In this document: positions 45,906-54,271 of the stretch, in pieces
Position numbering within the stretch: the first letter of the stretch is position 1
How the letters are laid out: each line of letters starts with the position of its first letter
Source: Sandaracinobacteroides hominis
GTDB lineage: Bacteria; Pseudomonadota; Alphaproteobacteria; Sphingomonadales; Sphingomonadaceae
Assembly: GCF_016464365.1 (NCBI RefSeq)
Contig: NZ_JADCUC010000005.1
Coordinates: 186,001 to 250,000, forward strand
Length of the DNA stretch: 64,000 bases
Direction: 5' to 3'
Position numbers and translations under genes: made by a program
Notes under the pieces: generated by a model
The model's input: the letters and a program-made list of their open reading frames with translations, nothing else
Databases searched by the model: none
Told to the model about the DNA's origin: nothing

Positions 45906-46375
45906 GCCATCTTCCTCGAGAATATCAGCACCGCCTTGGCACAGATGGCCGCGCCCAGCGACACCAGCGCATTCCAGCCGGCCATGGAAATGCCCAGCAG
46001 GCTCCAGGGGATCTGGTCGCAGCGCACCAGCGGCGCATGCATCAGGCTGTCCAGCATGTCCGCCTGGCTCATGCCGGCGGCAACCGGCGCGGTGCAGGCA
46101 GTAATCCCTTCCCACCAGCCCTGCTCGACGCCCGCGTGGAACAGGCCAAGGCCTGCCGCCCCCAGCATCGCCACGACGGCCAGCCAGGCCAGCGCGCGAT
46201 TTCCCGTCAGATAGGCAGCGCCCGCCACCGCCAGCACGGCGAGATGCGCGTAGCGCTGCCAGTAGCACATCTCGCACGGCGCCAGTCCGCCGATGAACTG
46301 GAAGCCAAGCGCGCCAAGCAGTAGCGCGCCCGAAGTCGCGAACAGCAGCAATGGCGCCTGCTTCTCGGCAATCAT
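45902..46375 (-). CDS. DsbB-family disulfide bond formation protein
   Basis: The 157-residue protein has four membrane helices. The first Cys pair is APCEMCYWQRY (Cys34, Cys37) and the second is Cys94 (ITACTAP) and Cys119 (VRCDQIPW). This matches DsbB, which re-oxidises DsbA and passes electrons to ubiquinone. Coupling by ATGA overlaps to ctpA upstream and coq7 downstream links oxidative folding with ubiquinone supply, although the order may just be historical. Confidence 0.92.
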   Translation of the reverse strand: MIAEKQAPLLLFATSGALLLGALGFQFIGGLAPCEMCYWQRYAHLAVLAVAGAAYLTGNRALAWLAVVAMLGAAGLGLFHAGVEQGWWEGITACTAPVAAGMSQADMLDSLMHAPLVRCDQIPWSLLGISMAGWNALVSLGAAICAKAVLIFSRKMA

Positions 46376-47709
46376 TTGGTTGTGGCAGCCACCTGCACGG
46401 CGGGCGGTGCCGACGGGCCAAGCCGCCCCACCAGCCGCACGGCATAGTCCAGCTGGAAGTCGGTGACGCCCTGCTTCTTCAGCTCCTCGGCGGTCATCTT
46501 GAAGCGCGGATCGGGCTTGCCGTCATCTTCCACCAGCTTCTCGTCCACCGCCTTTTCCGCGATCAGGTGATTGCGGAGATCGGCTTCGCGCAGCCGCGGA
46601 CGGTCGTTGCGCGTGGTGTCCGTCAGCTGCGGCACCACGATATCCGGCTCGATCCCGGCTTCCTGCACCGAACGGCCGGCCGGGGTGTAGTAGCGCGCCG
46701 TCGTCAGCCGCAGCCCGCTATCCGGCCCCAGCGGGATCAGCGTCTGCACGCTGCCCTTGCCAAAGCTCCGCTGGCCGATCACGATCGCGCGCTTCTGGTC
46801 CTGCAGCGCGCCGGCAACGATTTCCGCCGCCGAGGCCGAACCTTCGTCCACCAGCACCACAATGGGCTTGCCGCCGCTCAAATCGTCGGAACGGGCATAG
46901 TAGCGCTCGATATCGCCCTTGGCCCGGCCGCGCTGGGAAACAATTTCGCCGCGCTCCAGGAAGGTGTCGGACACGTCGATCGCCTGATCCAGCAGCCCGC
47001 CGGGGTTGGAACGCAGATCGATGACGAAGCCCGAAAGATTCGGCCCGATCTTGCTCGTCAGCTCGGTGACGGCCTGCCGGGTGGCTTCGCCAGTCTGCCG
47101 GTTGAAGCTGGAAATGCGGATCACGCCGACATTGCCCTTGGCTTCCCACTTCACCGGGCGAACCTTGATCACTTCGCGCGTCAGATTGAAGGTCAGCGGC
47201 TTCGGCGCGCCCGGGCGCACCACGGTCAGCTTGATCGAGGTGCCCGGCTTGCCGCGCATCTTGTCCACCGCCTCGTTCAGCGTGCTGCCGAATATCAGCT
47301 GGTCGTCCAGATGGGTGATGAAGTCGCCGGACTTGATGCCGGCCCGCGCGGCAGGTGTATCGTCGGTGGGCGCCACCACGCGCACCGCGCCGTCCTCGGT
47401 CGAAACCGTCAGGCCCAGACCGCCATATTCGCCATCGGTCTGGCTGCGCATCGCCTCGCTGTCGCGCGCGTCGAGGTAACTGGAATGCGGGTCCAGGCTC
47501 GCCAGCATCCCATTGATGGCGCCCTCGATCAGCTTCTTGTCGTCGACCGGCTCCACATAGGATTCGCGCACCTTCAGGAACACGTCCATCAACGTGTCGA
47601 GCTCGCGCCAGGTCTCATTCTCGCGAGCGGCGCTCACCGCAGTCGGCACGGTAATCGCCAGCACAGCACCGGCAGACGCAGCAAGAAGAGTATGGGCAAT
47701 AGGCTTCAT
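46372..47709 (-). CDS. ctpA: S41 C-terminal processing peptidase (Ctp)
   Basis: The 445-residue periplasmic serine protease has a signal sequence (MKPIAHTLLAASAGAVLAI) and a PDZ domain at about 85-170 (GEYGGLGLTVST, AGIKSGDFITHLDDQLI). The Ser/Lys dyad is VLVDEGSASAAEIVAGAL (Ser) and GQRSFGKGSVQTLIPL (Lys). These proteases trim C-termini and degrade tagged or damaged envelope proteins. GAGGG lies upstream of the ATG at 47709. It is the first gene of ctpA-dsbB-coq7; the 90 bp upstream separate it from rlmH. Confidence 0.95.
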   Translation of the reverse strand: MKPIAHTLLAASAGAVLAITVPTAVSAARENETWRELDTLMDVFLKVRESYVEPVDDKKLIEGAINGMLASLDPHSSYLDARDSEAMRSQTDGEYGGLGLTVSTEDGAVRVVAPTDDTPAARAGIKSGDFITHLDDQLIFGSTLNEAVDKMRGKPGTSIKLTVVRPGAPKPLTFNLTREVIKVRPVKWEAKGNVGVIRISSFNRQTGEATRQAVTELTSKIGPNLSGFVIDLRSNPGGLLDQAIDVSDTFLERGEIVSQRGRAKGDIERYYARSDDLSGGKPIVVLVDEGSASAAEIVAGALQDQKRAIVIGQRSFGKGSVQTLIPLGPDSGLRLTTARYYTPAGRSVQEAGIEPDIVVPQLTDTTRNDRPRLREADLRNHLIAEKAVDEKLVEDDGKPDPRFKMTAEELKKQGVTDFQLDYAVRLVGRLGPSAPPAVQVAATTK

Positions 47710-47798
47710 CGACAGACCCTCAAGCACCCGCACACAGCGAGTCGTAGTCTTTAGCGCATAAGCTTAGCAGCTTGAACGCGACGTGAAAGCGGCAGGCC

Positions 47799-48218
47799 TC
47801 ATCCTTCACGATGATAGGGGTGCCCCGTGATGATCGACCAGGCGCGATACAGCTGCTCGGCCAGCATCGCCCGCGCCAACATGTGCGGCCAGGTGGCCGG
47901 CCCAAACGCCAGCACCAGATCGGCCGCCGCCCGCGTTTCCGCCGTATGCCCGTCCGCAGGGCCCAGCAGGAAACGTACGTCGCGCACCCCCTCGTCGCGC
48001 CACTGGCCCAGCTTCGCCGCCAGCGCAGCGCTGGAAACCGCCGCGCCCCGCTCGTCCAGCGCAACGGTGCGGCTTCCCGCAGGCGCGGGCGGAATGGCAC
48101 TGCCTTCCGATAATTCGGAAACCGTCGCGCCCCACGGAATGCGTTTCAGATAACGCGCCACCAGCTCAGCCTCAGGCCCGCGCCCGGCCTTGCCATAGGC
48201 GATGATCGAGAACTTCAG
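47799..48218 (-). CDS. rlmH: 23S rRNA (pseudouridine1915-N3)-methyltransferase RlmH
   Basis: The 139-residue SPOUT methyltransferase begins KFSIIAYGKAGRGPEAELVARYLKRI. It contains VALDERGAAVSS, FLLGPADGH and LVLAFGPATWPHMLARAMLAEQLYRAW, and ends GHPYHREG. It methylates pseudouridine 1915 in helix 69 of 23S rRNA. No ATG lies near the conserved N-terminus. GGAGG is 9 nt before a CTG at 48218, which I take as the start. A GTG at 48239 is in frame but has no ribosome-binding site and lies at the edge of the repeat array. Confidence 0.92.
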   Translation of the reverse strand: MKFSIIAYGKAGRGPEAELVARYLKRIPWGATVSELSEGSAIPPAPAGSRTVALDERGAAVSSAALAAKLGQWRDEGVRDVRFLLGPADGHTAETRAAADLVLAFGPATWPHMLARAMLAEQLYRAWSIITGHPYHREG

Positions 48219-48239
48219 GGCCTCACGCCTCCGCGGCAC

Positions 48240-48475
48240 CTCGGGCGCAGCCCGCAAGCGCGACCGCGCGCCCGCGCAAGTGCGCGGAACCGGCGCGGAG
48301 CGCCGCACCAAAACCGGGCGCAGCCCGCAAGCGCGACCGCGCGCCCGCGCAAGTGCGCGGAAGCGGCCGCAGGCCGCCCAAGAATCAAGGCTTCGCAGCC
48401 CGCAAGCGCGACCGCGCGCCCGCGCAAGTGCGCGGAACCGGCCGCAGGCCGACCAAAAATCAAGGCTTCGCAGCC
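48240..48475. repeat. Three to four tandem four-hairpin repeat units between rsfS and rlmH
   Basis: The units align with those at 24.4 kb and read in the same plus-strand orientation, with periods of 73 and 75 bp. Stem A is CGGGC-gca-GCCCG in units 1 and 2 but GGCT-tcgc-AGCC in unit 3. Stem B is GCGCG-ac-CGCGC in all three. Stem C is CCGCGC-aagt-GCGCGG. Stem D is GGCGC-gga-GCGCC, then GCGGCC-gca-GGCCGC, then CGGCC-gca-GGCCG. An 18-nt block at 48383-48400 is repeated at 48458-48475, where it is the 3' end and stop of rsfS. Confidence 0.9.
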
Positions 48476-48846
48476 AGCGCCCGCACCGGCGCCCCATCGG
48501 CGTCAAACGCCCACATCTTCTCCAGCCCGTAGAACTGCCGCACTTCCGGGCGGAACAGGTGCACGATCACATCATGCGCGTCGATCAGCACCCAGTCGGC
48601 AGAGGCAAGGCCCTCCACCCGCACATTGGTCTTCAGCTGCTGCTTCACGTCGCTTTCGATGCGCTGCGCCAGCGCCGCCACCTGCCGCGTCGAGCGGCCG
48701 GACGCGATCACCATATGGTCGGCAATCGCGCTCTTCCCCGCCAGCGGGATGGTGACGACTTCTTCCGCCTGCCCATCCTCCAGCGCTTTCAGGATAAGGG
48801 CGTGAAGTGCTTCGACATGCGCTTCGGCGCGGGATTGGTCGGTCAA
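48460..48846 (-). CDS. rsfS: Ribosomal silencing factor RsfS
   Basis: The 128-residue protein binds ribosomal protein L14 and blocks subunit joining during starvation. It contains ALILKALEDGQAEEVVTIPL, IADHMVIASGRSTRQVAALA, DWVLIDAHDVIVHLF and EVRQFYGLEKMW, all typical of RsfS. The TTG start overlaps the nadD stop (TTGA). Its last codons (Ala-Ala-Lys-Pro-stop) lie inside a hairpin of the adjoining repeat array. Confidence 0.95.
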   Translation of the reverse strand: MTDQSRAEAHVEALHALILKALEDGQAEEVVTIPLAGKSAIADHMVIASGRSTRQVAALAQRIESDVKQQLKTNVRVEGLASADWVLIDAHDVIVHLFRPEVRQFYGLEKMWAFDADGAPVRALAAKP

Positions 48847-49454
48847 GCGGCAGGTTCCTGTTTCTCGAGAATGTCGTCGGCCCAGTCGGGGTCAGACCGG
48901 CGGAGTGCGGTGGCAGAGGTGGTATCCAGCCCCAGGTTCACCTGTGCGATGGCGGGCAGATCCCAGCTCCTCCATCCGGCGGCGTTCCTGTGGCGGTATC
49001 GCCTCAGCCAGCCCATGGCCGGGGCAGACTGGCTGCGTCCATGATAGAGCGGCCGCGCCATCACCACAATCGGAACCTGCCGGGCGATTTCGCGCCACGC
49101 GGCCCAGCGATGGAACTGCAACAGGTTGTCCGATCCCATCAGCCACACGAAGCGAACCTGCGGAAACCGCCGTTTCAGCGCCTGAAGGGTGTCGATGGTC
49201 AGCTGCGTGCCGAGCTCGGCCTCAATGGCGGTGGGCCGGATGCGCGGATGCCGCGCAACCCGCTTCGCCGAAGCCAGCCGCGCCGCCAGCGGCGCCATCC
49301 CCGCCACCGGCTTCAGCGGGTTCTGCGGGGAAACCAGCCACCAGATCTCGTCCAGGCCCAGCCGCTCCAGCGCCGCCAGGCTCATCCGCCGGTGGCCGCC
49401 ATGCGCCGGGTTGAACGAACCGCCCAGCAGCCCGACCGAAAACCCCTTTCTCAA
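48843..49454 (-). CDS. nadD: Nicotinate-nucleotide adenylyltransferase
   Basis: The 203-residue enzyme converts NaMN to deamido-NAD. It has the nucleotidyltransferase motif VGLLGGSFNPAHGGHRRMSL (GSFxPxHxGH), WWLVSPQNPLKP, FVWLMGSDNLLQFHRW and, near the end, TTSATALRRSD (ISST-like position). The start is TTG at 49454 with only a weak ribosome-binding site; no ATG is available. It is coupled to rsfS by TTGA, a conserved proA-nadD-rsfS-rlmH order. Confidence 0.95.
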   Translation of the reverse strand: MRKGFSVGLLGGSFNPAHGGHRRMSLAALERLGLDEIWWLVSPQNPLKPVAGMAPLAARLASAKRVARHPRIRPTAIEAELGTQLTIDTLQALKRRFPQVRFVWLMGSDNLLQFHRWAAWREIARQVPIVVMARPLYHGRSQSAPAMGWLRRYRHRNAAGWRSWDLPAIAQVNLGLDTTSATALRRSDPDWADDILEKQEPAA

Positions 49455-49482
49455 ACCGGGCCGAGGCCGGATGGCCTCCCTC

Positions 49483-50739
49483 TCAAGGTCTGACCTGTCC
49501 GGTTCCGATAACGACGGTCTTGTAGGTGGTCAGCCCTTCCAGCGCGACCGGCCCGCGCGCGTGCAGCCGGCCGGTCGCAATCCCGATCTCGGCGCCAAAG
49601 CCGAACTCGCCACCATCGGCAAACTGGGTCGAGGCGTTCCACAGCACGATCGCCGAATCGACGGCCGACAGGAATCGATCGGCAACGCCCGCATCCTCGG
49701 TGACGATGGCATCGGTGTGGGAGCTTCCGTGCGCGGCGATATGCGCTACTGCTTCCGCCACTCCATCCACGCTGGCAACCGCGCAGATGGCTTCCAGATA
49801 CTCGGTATCCCAATCCTCGGGCCCGGCCGGCTTCAGCCGCGAATCCAGCCCCAGCAGATCGTCGGTCACCCGCAGCTCGCACCCTGCGTCCAGCAAGGCC
49901 GTCAGCAGGGCAGGGGTCCCGGCATAGGCCCGATCCACCAGCAACGTCTCCATCGCCCCGCACACACCGGTGCGCCGCATCTTGGCGTTCACGGCAATCG
50001 AAACCGCCTTCGCCGGATCGGCCGCCTTGTCCACATAGACGGCATTGTTCCCATCCAGATGCGCCAGCACCGGCACCCGTGCCTCGGCCTGCACCCGCGC
50101 CACCAACCCCTTGCCGCCGCGCGGAATCAGAATGTCGATGAGGCCAGCCGCGCCCAGCATTGCCCCGACCAGCTCGCGGTCGGCAGACGGCACCAGCTGG
50201 ATCGCATCCGCCGGAAGACCCGCCTGTTCCAGCCCCGCCAGCATCGCCGCATGAATGGCCTTGCTGCTCGCCAGCGCCTCCGAGCCGCCGCGCAGGATGC
50301 AGGCATTCCCCGACATCAGGCACAGCGCGCCTGCATCCGCCGTCACATTGGGCCGGCTTTCATAGATGATGCCCACCACACCCAGCGGCACCCGCACCCG
50401 GCGGAACTGCAACCCGTTCGGCTGCGCCCATTCGCGGATCGTCTCGCCCACGGGGTCCGGCAGCGCCGCCACCACGTCCAGCCCGGCCGCCATCCCCTCG
50501 ACTCGCGCCGGCGTCAGCAACAGCCGGTCGCGCATGGCTGGGGAAAGTTCGCTCGCGGCCTCCATGTCGGCGGCATTGGCCGCCAGAATCGCGCCTTCAG
50601 CGGCGCGAATCGCAGCTGCCATCGCCCGCACCGCTGCCGCTTTCTCCGCAGTCGTCGCCGTCGCCAGCCGCCGCGCAGTGCTACGCGCTCGCTCGCCCAT
50701 ATCGGCCATCAGCATCTTCGGAGTCGTCAAAGCGTTCAC
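49483..50739 (-). CDS. proA: Glutamate-5-semialdehyde dehydrogenase
   Basis: The 418-residue enzyme reduces gamma-glutamyl phosphate with NADPH, the second step of proline synthesis. Motifs: [33 protein letters not shown] and the catalytic Cys region [31 protein letters not shown] is at the C-terminus. The start is GTG; the Shine-Dalgarno is poor, and translation may depend on upstream proB (25 bp gap). Confidence 0.97.
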   Translation of the reverse strand: MNALTTPKMLMADMGERARSTARRLATATTAEKAAAVRAMAAAIRAAEGAILAANAADMEAASELSPAMRDRLLLTPARVEGMAAGLDVVAALPDPVGETIREWAQPNGLQFRRVRVPLGVVGIIYESRPNVTADAGALCLMSGNACILRGGSEALASSKAIHAAMLAGLEQAGLPADAIQLVPSADRELVGAMLGAAGLIDILIPRGGKGLVARVQAEARVPVLAHLDGNNAVYVDKAADPAKAVSIAVNAKMRRTGVCGAMETLLVDRAYAGTPALLTALLDAGCELRVTDDLLGLDSRLKPAGPEDWDTEYLEAICAVASVDGVAEAVAHIAAHGSSHTDAIVTEDAGVADRFLSAVDSAIVLWNASTQFADGGEFGFGAEIGIATGRLHARGPVALEGLTTYKTVVIGTGQVRP

Positions 50740-50764
50740 AGCATCACCAGTTGCCCCGTGATGC

Positions 50765-51888
50765 CTACAGCATCACCAATTGATCGCGATGGATTACCGC
50801 GCTGCGGGGTGCATAACCTAAAATTCCTGCGATGGCATCGCTGCGCTTGCCGGCAATCGCCCGCGCGTCCGCCGCATCATAGCTCACCAGCCCGCGCGCG
50901 ATCGAACGACCGCCCTCGTCGACCACGTCGACGGCATCGCCACGCCGGAACTGCCCCTCGATGCCGATCAGCCCGGCCGCCAGCAGGCTCTTCCCCGCCT
51001 TCAGCGCCTTCGCGGCCCCGGCATCGATGGTGAGCTTCCCTTCCACCTGCATCCGCCCGGCGAGCCACGCCTTGCGCGCCTGCATCGGGTCGGGCGCGGT
51101 GAAGATGGTGCCGTGCCCGCTCCTGTCGAATGCCGCCAGCGGATGCTCGGGCTTCCCGGCGACAATCGCCACCGGTACCCCGGCCGCATGCGCAATCCGC
51201 GCTGCCTCCACCTTCGCCGCCATCCCGCCCGAGCCCATGCCGGAAGACGACGCCCGGCTCGCCATATGCGCGATCGCGGCAATGTCGGGCACGGTGTCGA
51301 TGAACTCCGCCGAGGCGTCCTCCGAAGGGTTTGCCGTATAAAGCCCATCGATATCCGACAGCAGGATCAGCGCCTGTGCACCGGCCGCCTGCGCTGCCCG
51401 CGCCGCCAGCCGATCATTGTCGCCAAAGCGGATTTCCTCGGTCGCCACCGAATCATTCTCGTTCAGGATCGGCACCACGCCCAGCTGCAGCAGCCGGTCC
51501 AGCGTCGCAGAGGCATTCAGGAATCGCCGCCGGTCCTCGAAATCCCCCAGCGTCACCAGCATCTGCGCGGCAACTATGCCATGCTTCCCCAACAGCTCCG
51601 ACCATAGCCCGGCCAGGATGATCTGCCCGGTAGCAGCGGCAGCCTGCGCATCCTCCAGGCTCGCCCGCCCGCCCTTGGCCAGCTTCAGCTTGCGCGACCC
51701 CAGCGCAATCGCGCCAGAGGAAACCAGGATGATCTGTTGCCCGGCTTTATAGCGTGCGGCCAGATCCGCAACGAGCGTTTCCAGCCATTCCCGCCGGACT
51801 TCGCCGTCAGCCGCAACCAGCAGCGACGAACCTACCTTCACCACCAGACGGCCTGCGGACGCAGGCGAAAAAGCTCCGGCGCGTTGCA

Positions 51889-51889
<1 letters not shown>
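50765..51889 (-). CDS. proB: Glutamate 5-kinase
   Basis: The 374-residue enzyme phosphorylates glutamate for proline synthesis. It has the amino-acid kinase domain ([57 protein letters not shown]-like [15 protein letters not shown]) and a C-terminal PUA domain ([23 protein letters not shown]). The ATG at 51889 overlaps the obgE stop by one base (TGATG). An in-frame TTG five codons earlier lies inside obgE and is not needed. Confidence 0.97.
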
Positions 51890-53007
<1,118 letters not shown>

Positions 53008-53059
53008 CTAACTGGCCGTGCGCACCAATCGCGACGCGCACGAATGAAGGACAGTGACC

Positions 53060-53224
53060 ATGCTGAAGCAAAGCCTTGTTGCCGCAGCCGTGACTTTCGC
53101 TCTCGTAGGAGGCGCCGCCGCACAGGCCGCCACCCCGGCTCCGAAGAAGGAAACGACCGCCGTGAAAACGACGTCGCACCACAAGGAAGCCGCGAAGGAA
53201 AAGTCGGCCGCGAAGCCGCAATAA
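53060..53224 (+). CDS. Small exported Lys/Ala-rich protein
   Basis: The 54-residue protein is missed by length cut-offs. It begins MLKQSLVAAAVTFALVGGAAAQA, a clean signal peptide, and the mature part is short, basic and disordered-looking (PAPKKETTAVKTTSHHKEA...KPQ). GAAGGA lies about 11 nt upstream. It is followed within 20 bp by a perfect intrinsic terminator, which supports an independent transcript. It sits on the opposite strand between obgE and rpmA, splitting an otherwise conserved operon. No function recognised. Confidence 0.7.
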   Translation: MLKQSLVAAAVTFALVGGAAAQAATPAPKKETTAVKTTSHHKEAAKEKSAAKPQ

Positions 53225-53242
53225 GCCTGCGACCTCTACAAG

Positions 53243-53279
53243 AGAGGGCCGAAGCGCAAGCTCCGGCCCTCTTTTTTGT
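53243..53279 (+). terminator. Rho-independent terminator after the small gene
   Basis: AGAGGGCCG pairs with CGGCCCTCT around a 12-nt loop, followed directly by TTTTTTG. It is 18 bp after the stop of the small gene at 53060-53224. Confidence 0.92.
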
Positions 53280-53282
53280 TTT

Positions 53283-53349
53283 CTGCTTCGCAGGTTCGCG
53301 CCACTTGGCGCGGCGGCCGGTCGGGCTTGCGGCCGCTTTGCGGCCGGGG
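53283..53349. repeat. Single four-hairpin repeat unit
   Basis: A single copy lies between the terminator of the small gene and the rpmA stop, in the orientation of the 15.73-kb copies. Stem C is GCGCC-actt-GGCGC, shifted relative to CCGCGC/GCGCGG elsewhere but still paired. Stem B is GGCCG-gt-CGGGC with one mismatch. Stem A is CGGCCGC-ttt-GCGGCCG. Stem D is degenerate. Confidence 0.75.
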
Positions 53350-53370
53350 TGCTGACCGGCCAGGTCCTGC

Positions 53371-53637
53371 TTATTCGGCGGCTTCGGCCATCCGCACCGA
53401 AACATACTTCCGGCCCTGCTTGCCGTCGTGGAATTCCACCCGGCCGTCGGCGGTCGCGAACAGGGTGTGGTCGCGGCCAAGGCCCACGTTGGTGCCGGGG
53501 TAGAAGCGCGTTCCGCGCTGGCGAACGATGATGTTGCCGGCGATGGCTTCCTGGCCACCAAACAGCTTCACACCAAGACGCTTGGACTGCGAATCACGGC
53601 CGTTACGCGACGAGCCGCCTGCCTTCTTATGTGCCAT
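53371..53637 (-). CDS. rpmA: 50S ribosomal protein L27
   Basis: The 88-residue protein starts [20 protein letters not shown], the conserved flexible N-terminal arm that reaches the peptidyl transferase centre. It continues [22 protein letters not shown] and [15 protein letters not shown]. It is 12 bp after rplU in the same operon. Confidence 0.98.
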   Translation of the reverse strand: MAHKKAGGSSRNGRDSQSKRLGVKLFGGQEAIAGNIIVRQRGTRFYPGTNVGLGRDHTLFATADGRVEFHDGKQGRKYVSVRMAEAAE

Positions 53638-53649
53638 GCTGGGGCTCCT

Positions 53650-53946
53650 TTACGCGATCGAGAGAATCTTCAGCACCGTCTGGTGCTGGCGATGGCCGTT
53701 CTTGCGGCGATAGTTGTGGCGACGCTTCTTCTTGAAGATGATCACCTTGTCGCCACGGTTGTGGGCGACGATCTCCGCCATCACCTTCACCTTGGCCGCA
53801 TCCTTCAGCTCACCGCCATCGGAAACCAGCAGCACTTCGCCCAGTTCGATCTTCGAACCGGCGTCGCCTTCCAGCTTCTCGACCACGATCTGGTCGTCGG
53901 CTGCGACCCGATATTGCTTGCCACCCGTGCGCACAACCGCGAACAT
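53650..53946 (-). CDS. rplU: 50S ribosomal protein L21
   Basis: The 98-residue protein begins [20 protein letters not shown] and contains [20 protein letters not shown] and [21 protein letters not shown], the rRNA-binding C-terminal part. It is first gene of rplU-rpmA, with a near-consensus promoter about 90 bp upstream and a structured leader. Confidence 0.98.
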   Translation of the reverse strand: MFAVVRTGGKQYRVAADDQIVVEKLEGDAGSKIELGEVLLVSDGGELKDAAKVKVMAEIVAHNRGDKVIIFKKKRRHNYRRKNGHRQHQTVLKILSIA

Positions 53947-53964
53947 CTCAGTAATCCTTATGGC

Positions 53965-54015
53965 GGGGAGTTCCCCAAGATAGGAAACGCGGCCAACCGA
54001 CCCAATCGCATTGGG
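53965..54015 (-). promoter_or_regulatory. Structured 5' leader of rplU
   Basis: Between the promoter and the rplU start the minus strand has a CCCAAT-gcg-ATTGGG hairpin (54015-54001) and GGGGA-ac-TCCCC (53976-53965) close to the start codon. Such structure could serve autoregulation by L21, but this is inference; I cannot match it to a described leader. Confidence 0.35.
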
Positions 54016-54036
54016 GGCGTGCCGCGGAAAGCGCGC

Positions 54037-54065
54037 CTCTTATGGCGAAGGGGCCAGTTTGTCAA
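54037..54065 (-). promoter_or_regulatory. Sigma70-type promoter of rplU-rpmA
   Basis: On the minus strand TTGACA (54065-54060), a 17-nt spacer and TAAGAG (54042-54037) form a near-consensus promoter about 90 bp upstream of rplU. The 325 bp from 53947 to 54271 hold this promoter, the leader hairpins and a weaker promoter for the DUF885 gene; no gene was seen in it. Confidence 0.65.
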
Positions 54066-54202
54066 CGCAGCAACCGTAACGGCCACACCCTGATTTTCAG
54101 GATGCGCCCTCCACCCATATCAGCTCGACGCGGCGCGCCCGGCCTGCAGAAGCAGGATATCCTTGCTCCCGACGAAACAGCTGTCACAGATGGAGACAGC
54201 GC

Positions 54203-54230
54203 TTGCACTATCCGACCCGCTCTTTATGCG
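54203..54230 (+). promoter_or_regulatory. Candidate promoter of the DUF885 gene
   Basis: TTGCAC, a 16-nt spacer and TATGCG lie 42 bp upstream of the ATG. This is a motif match with no further support. Confidence 0.3.
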
Positions 54231-54271
54231 CCGGGGAGGAGAGGGGGCAACAACACAAGCAAGGACGATTC

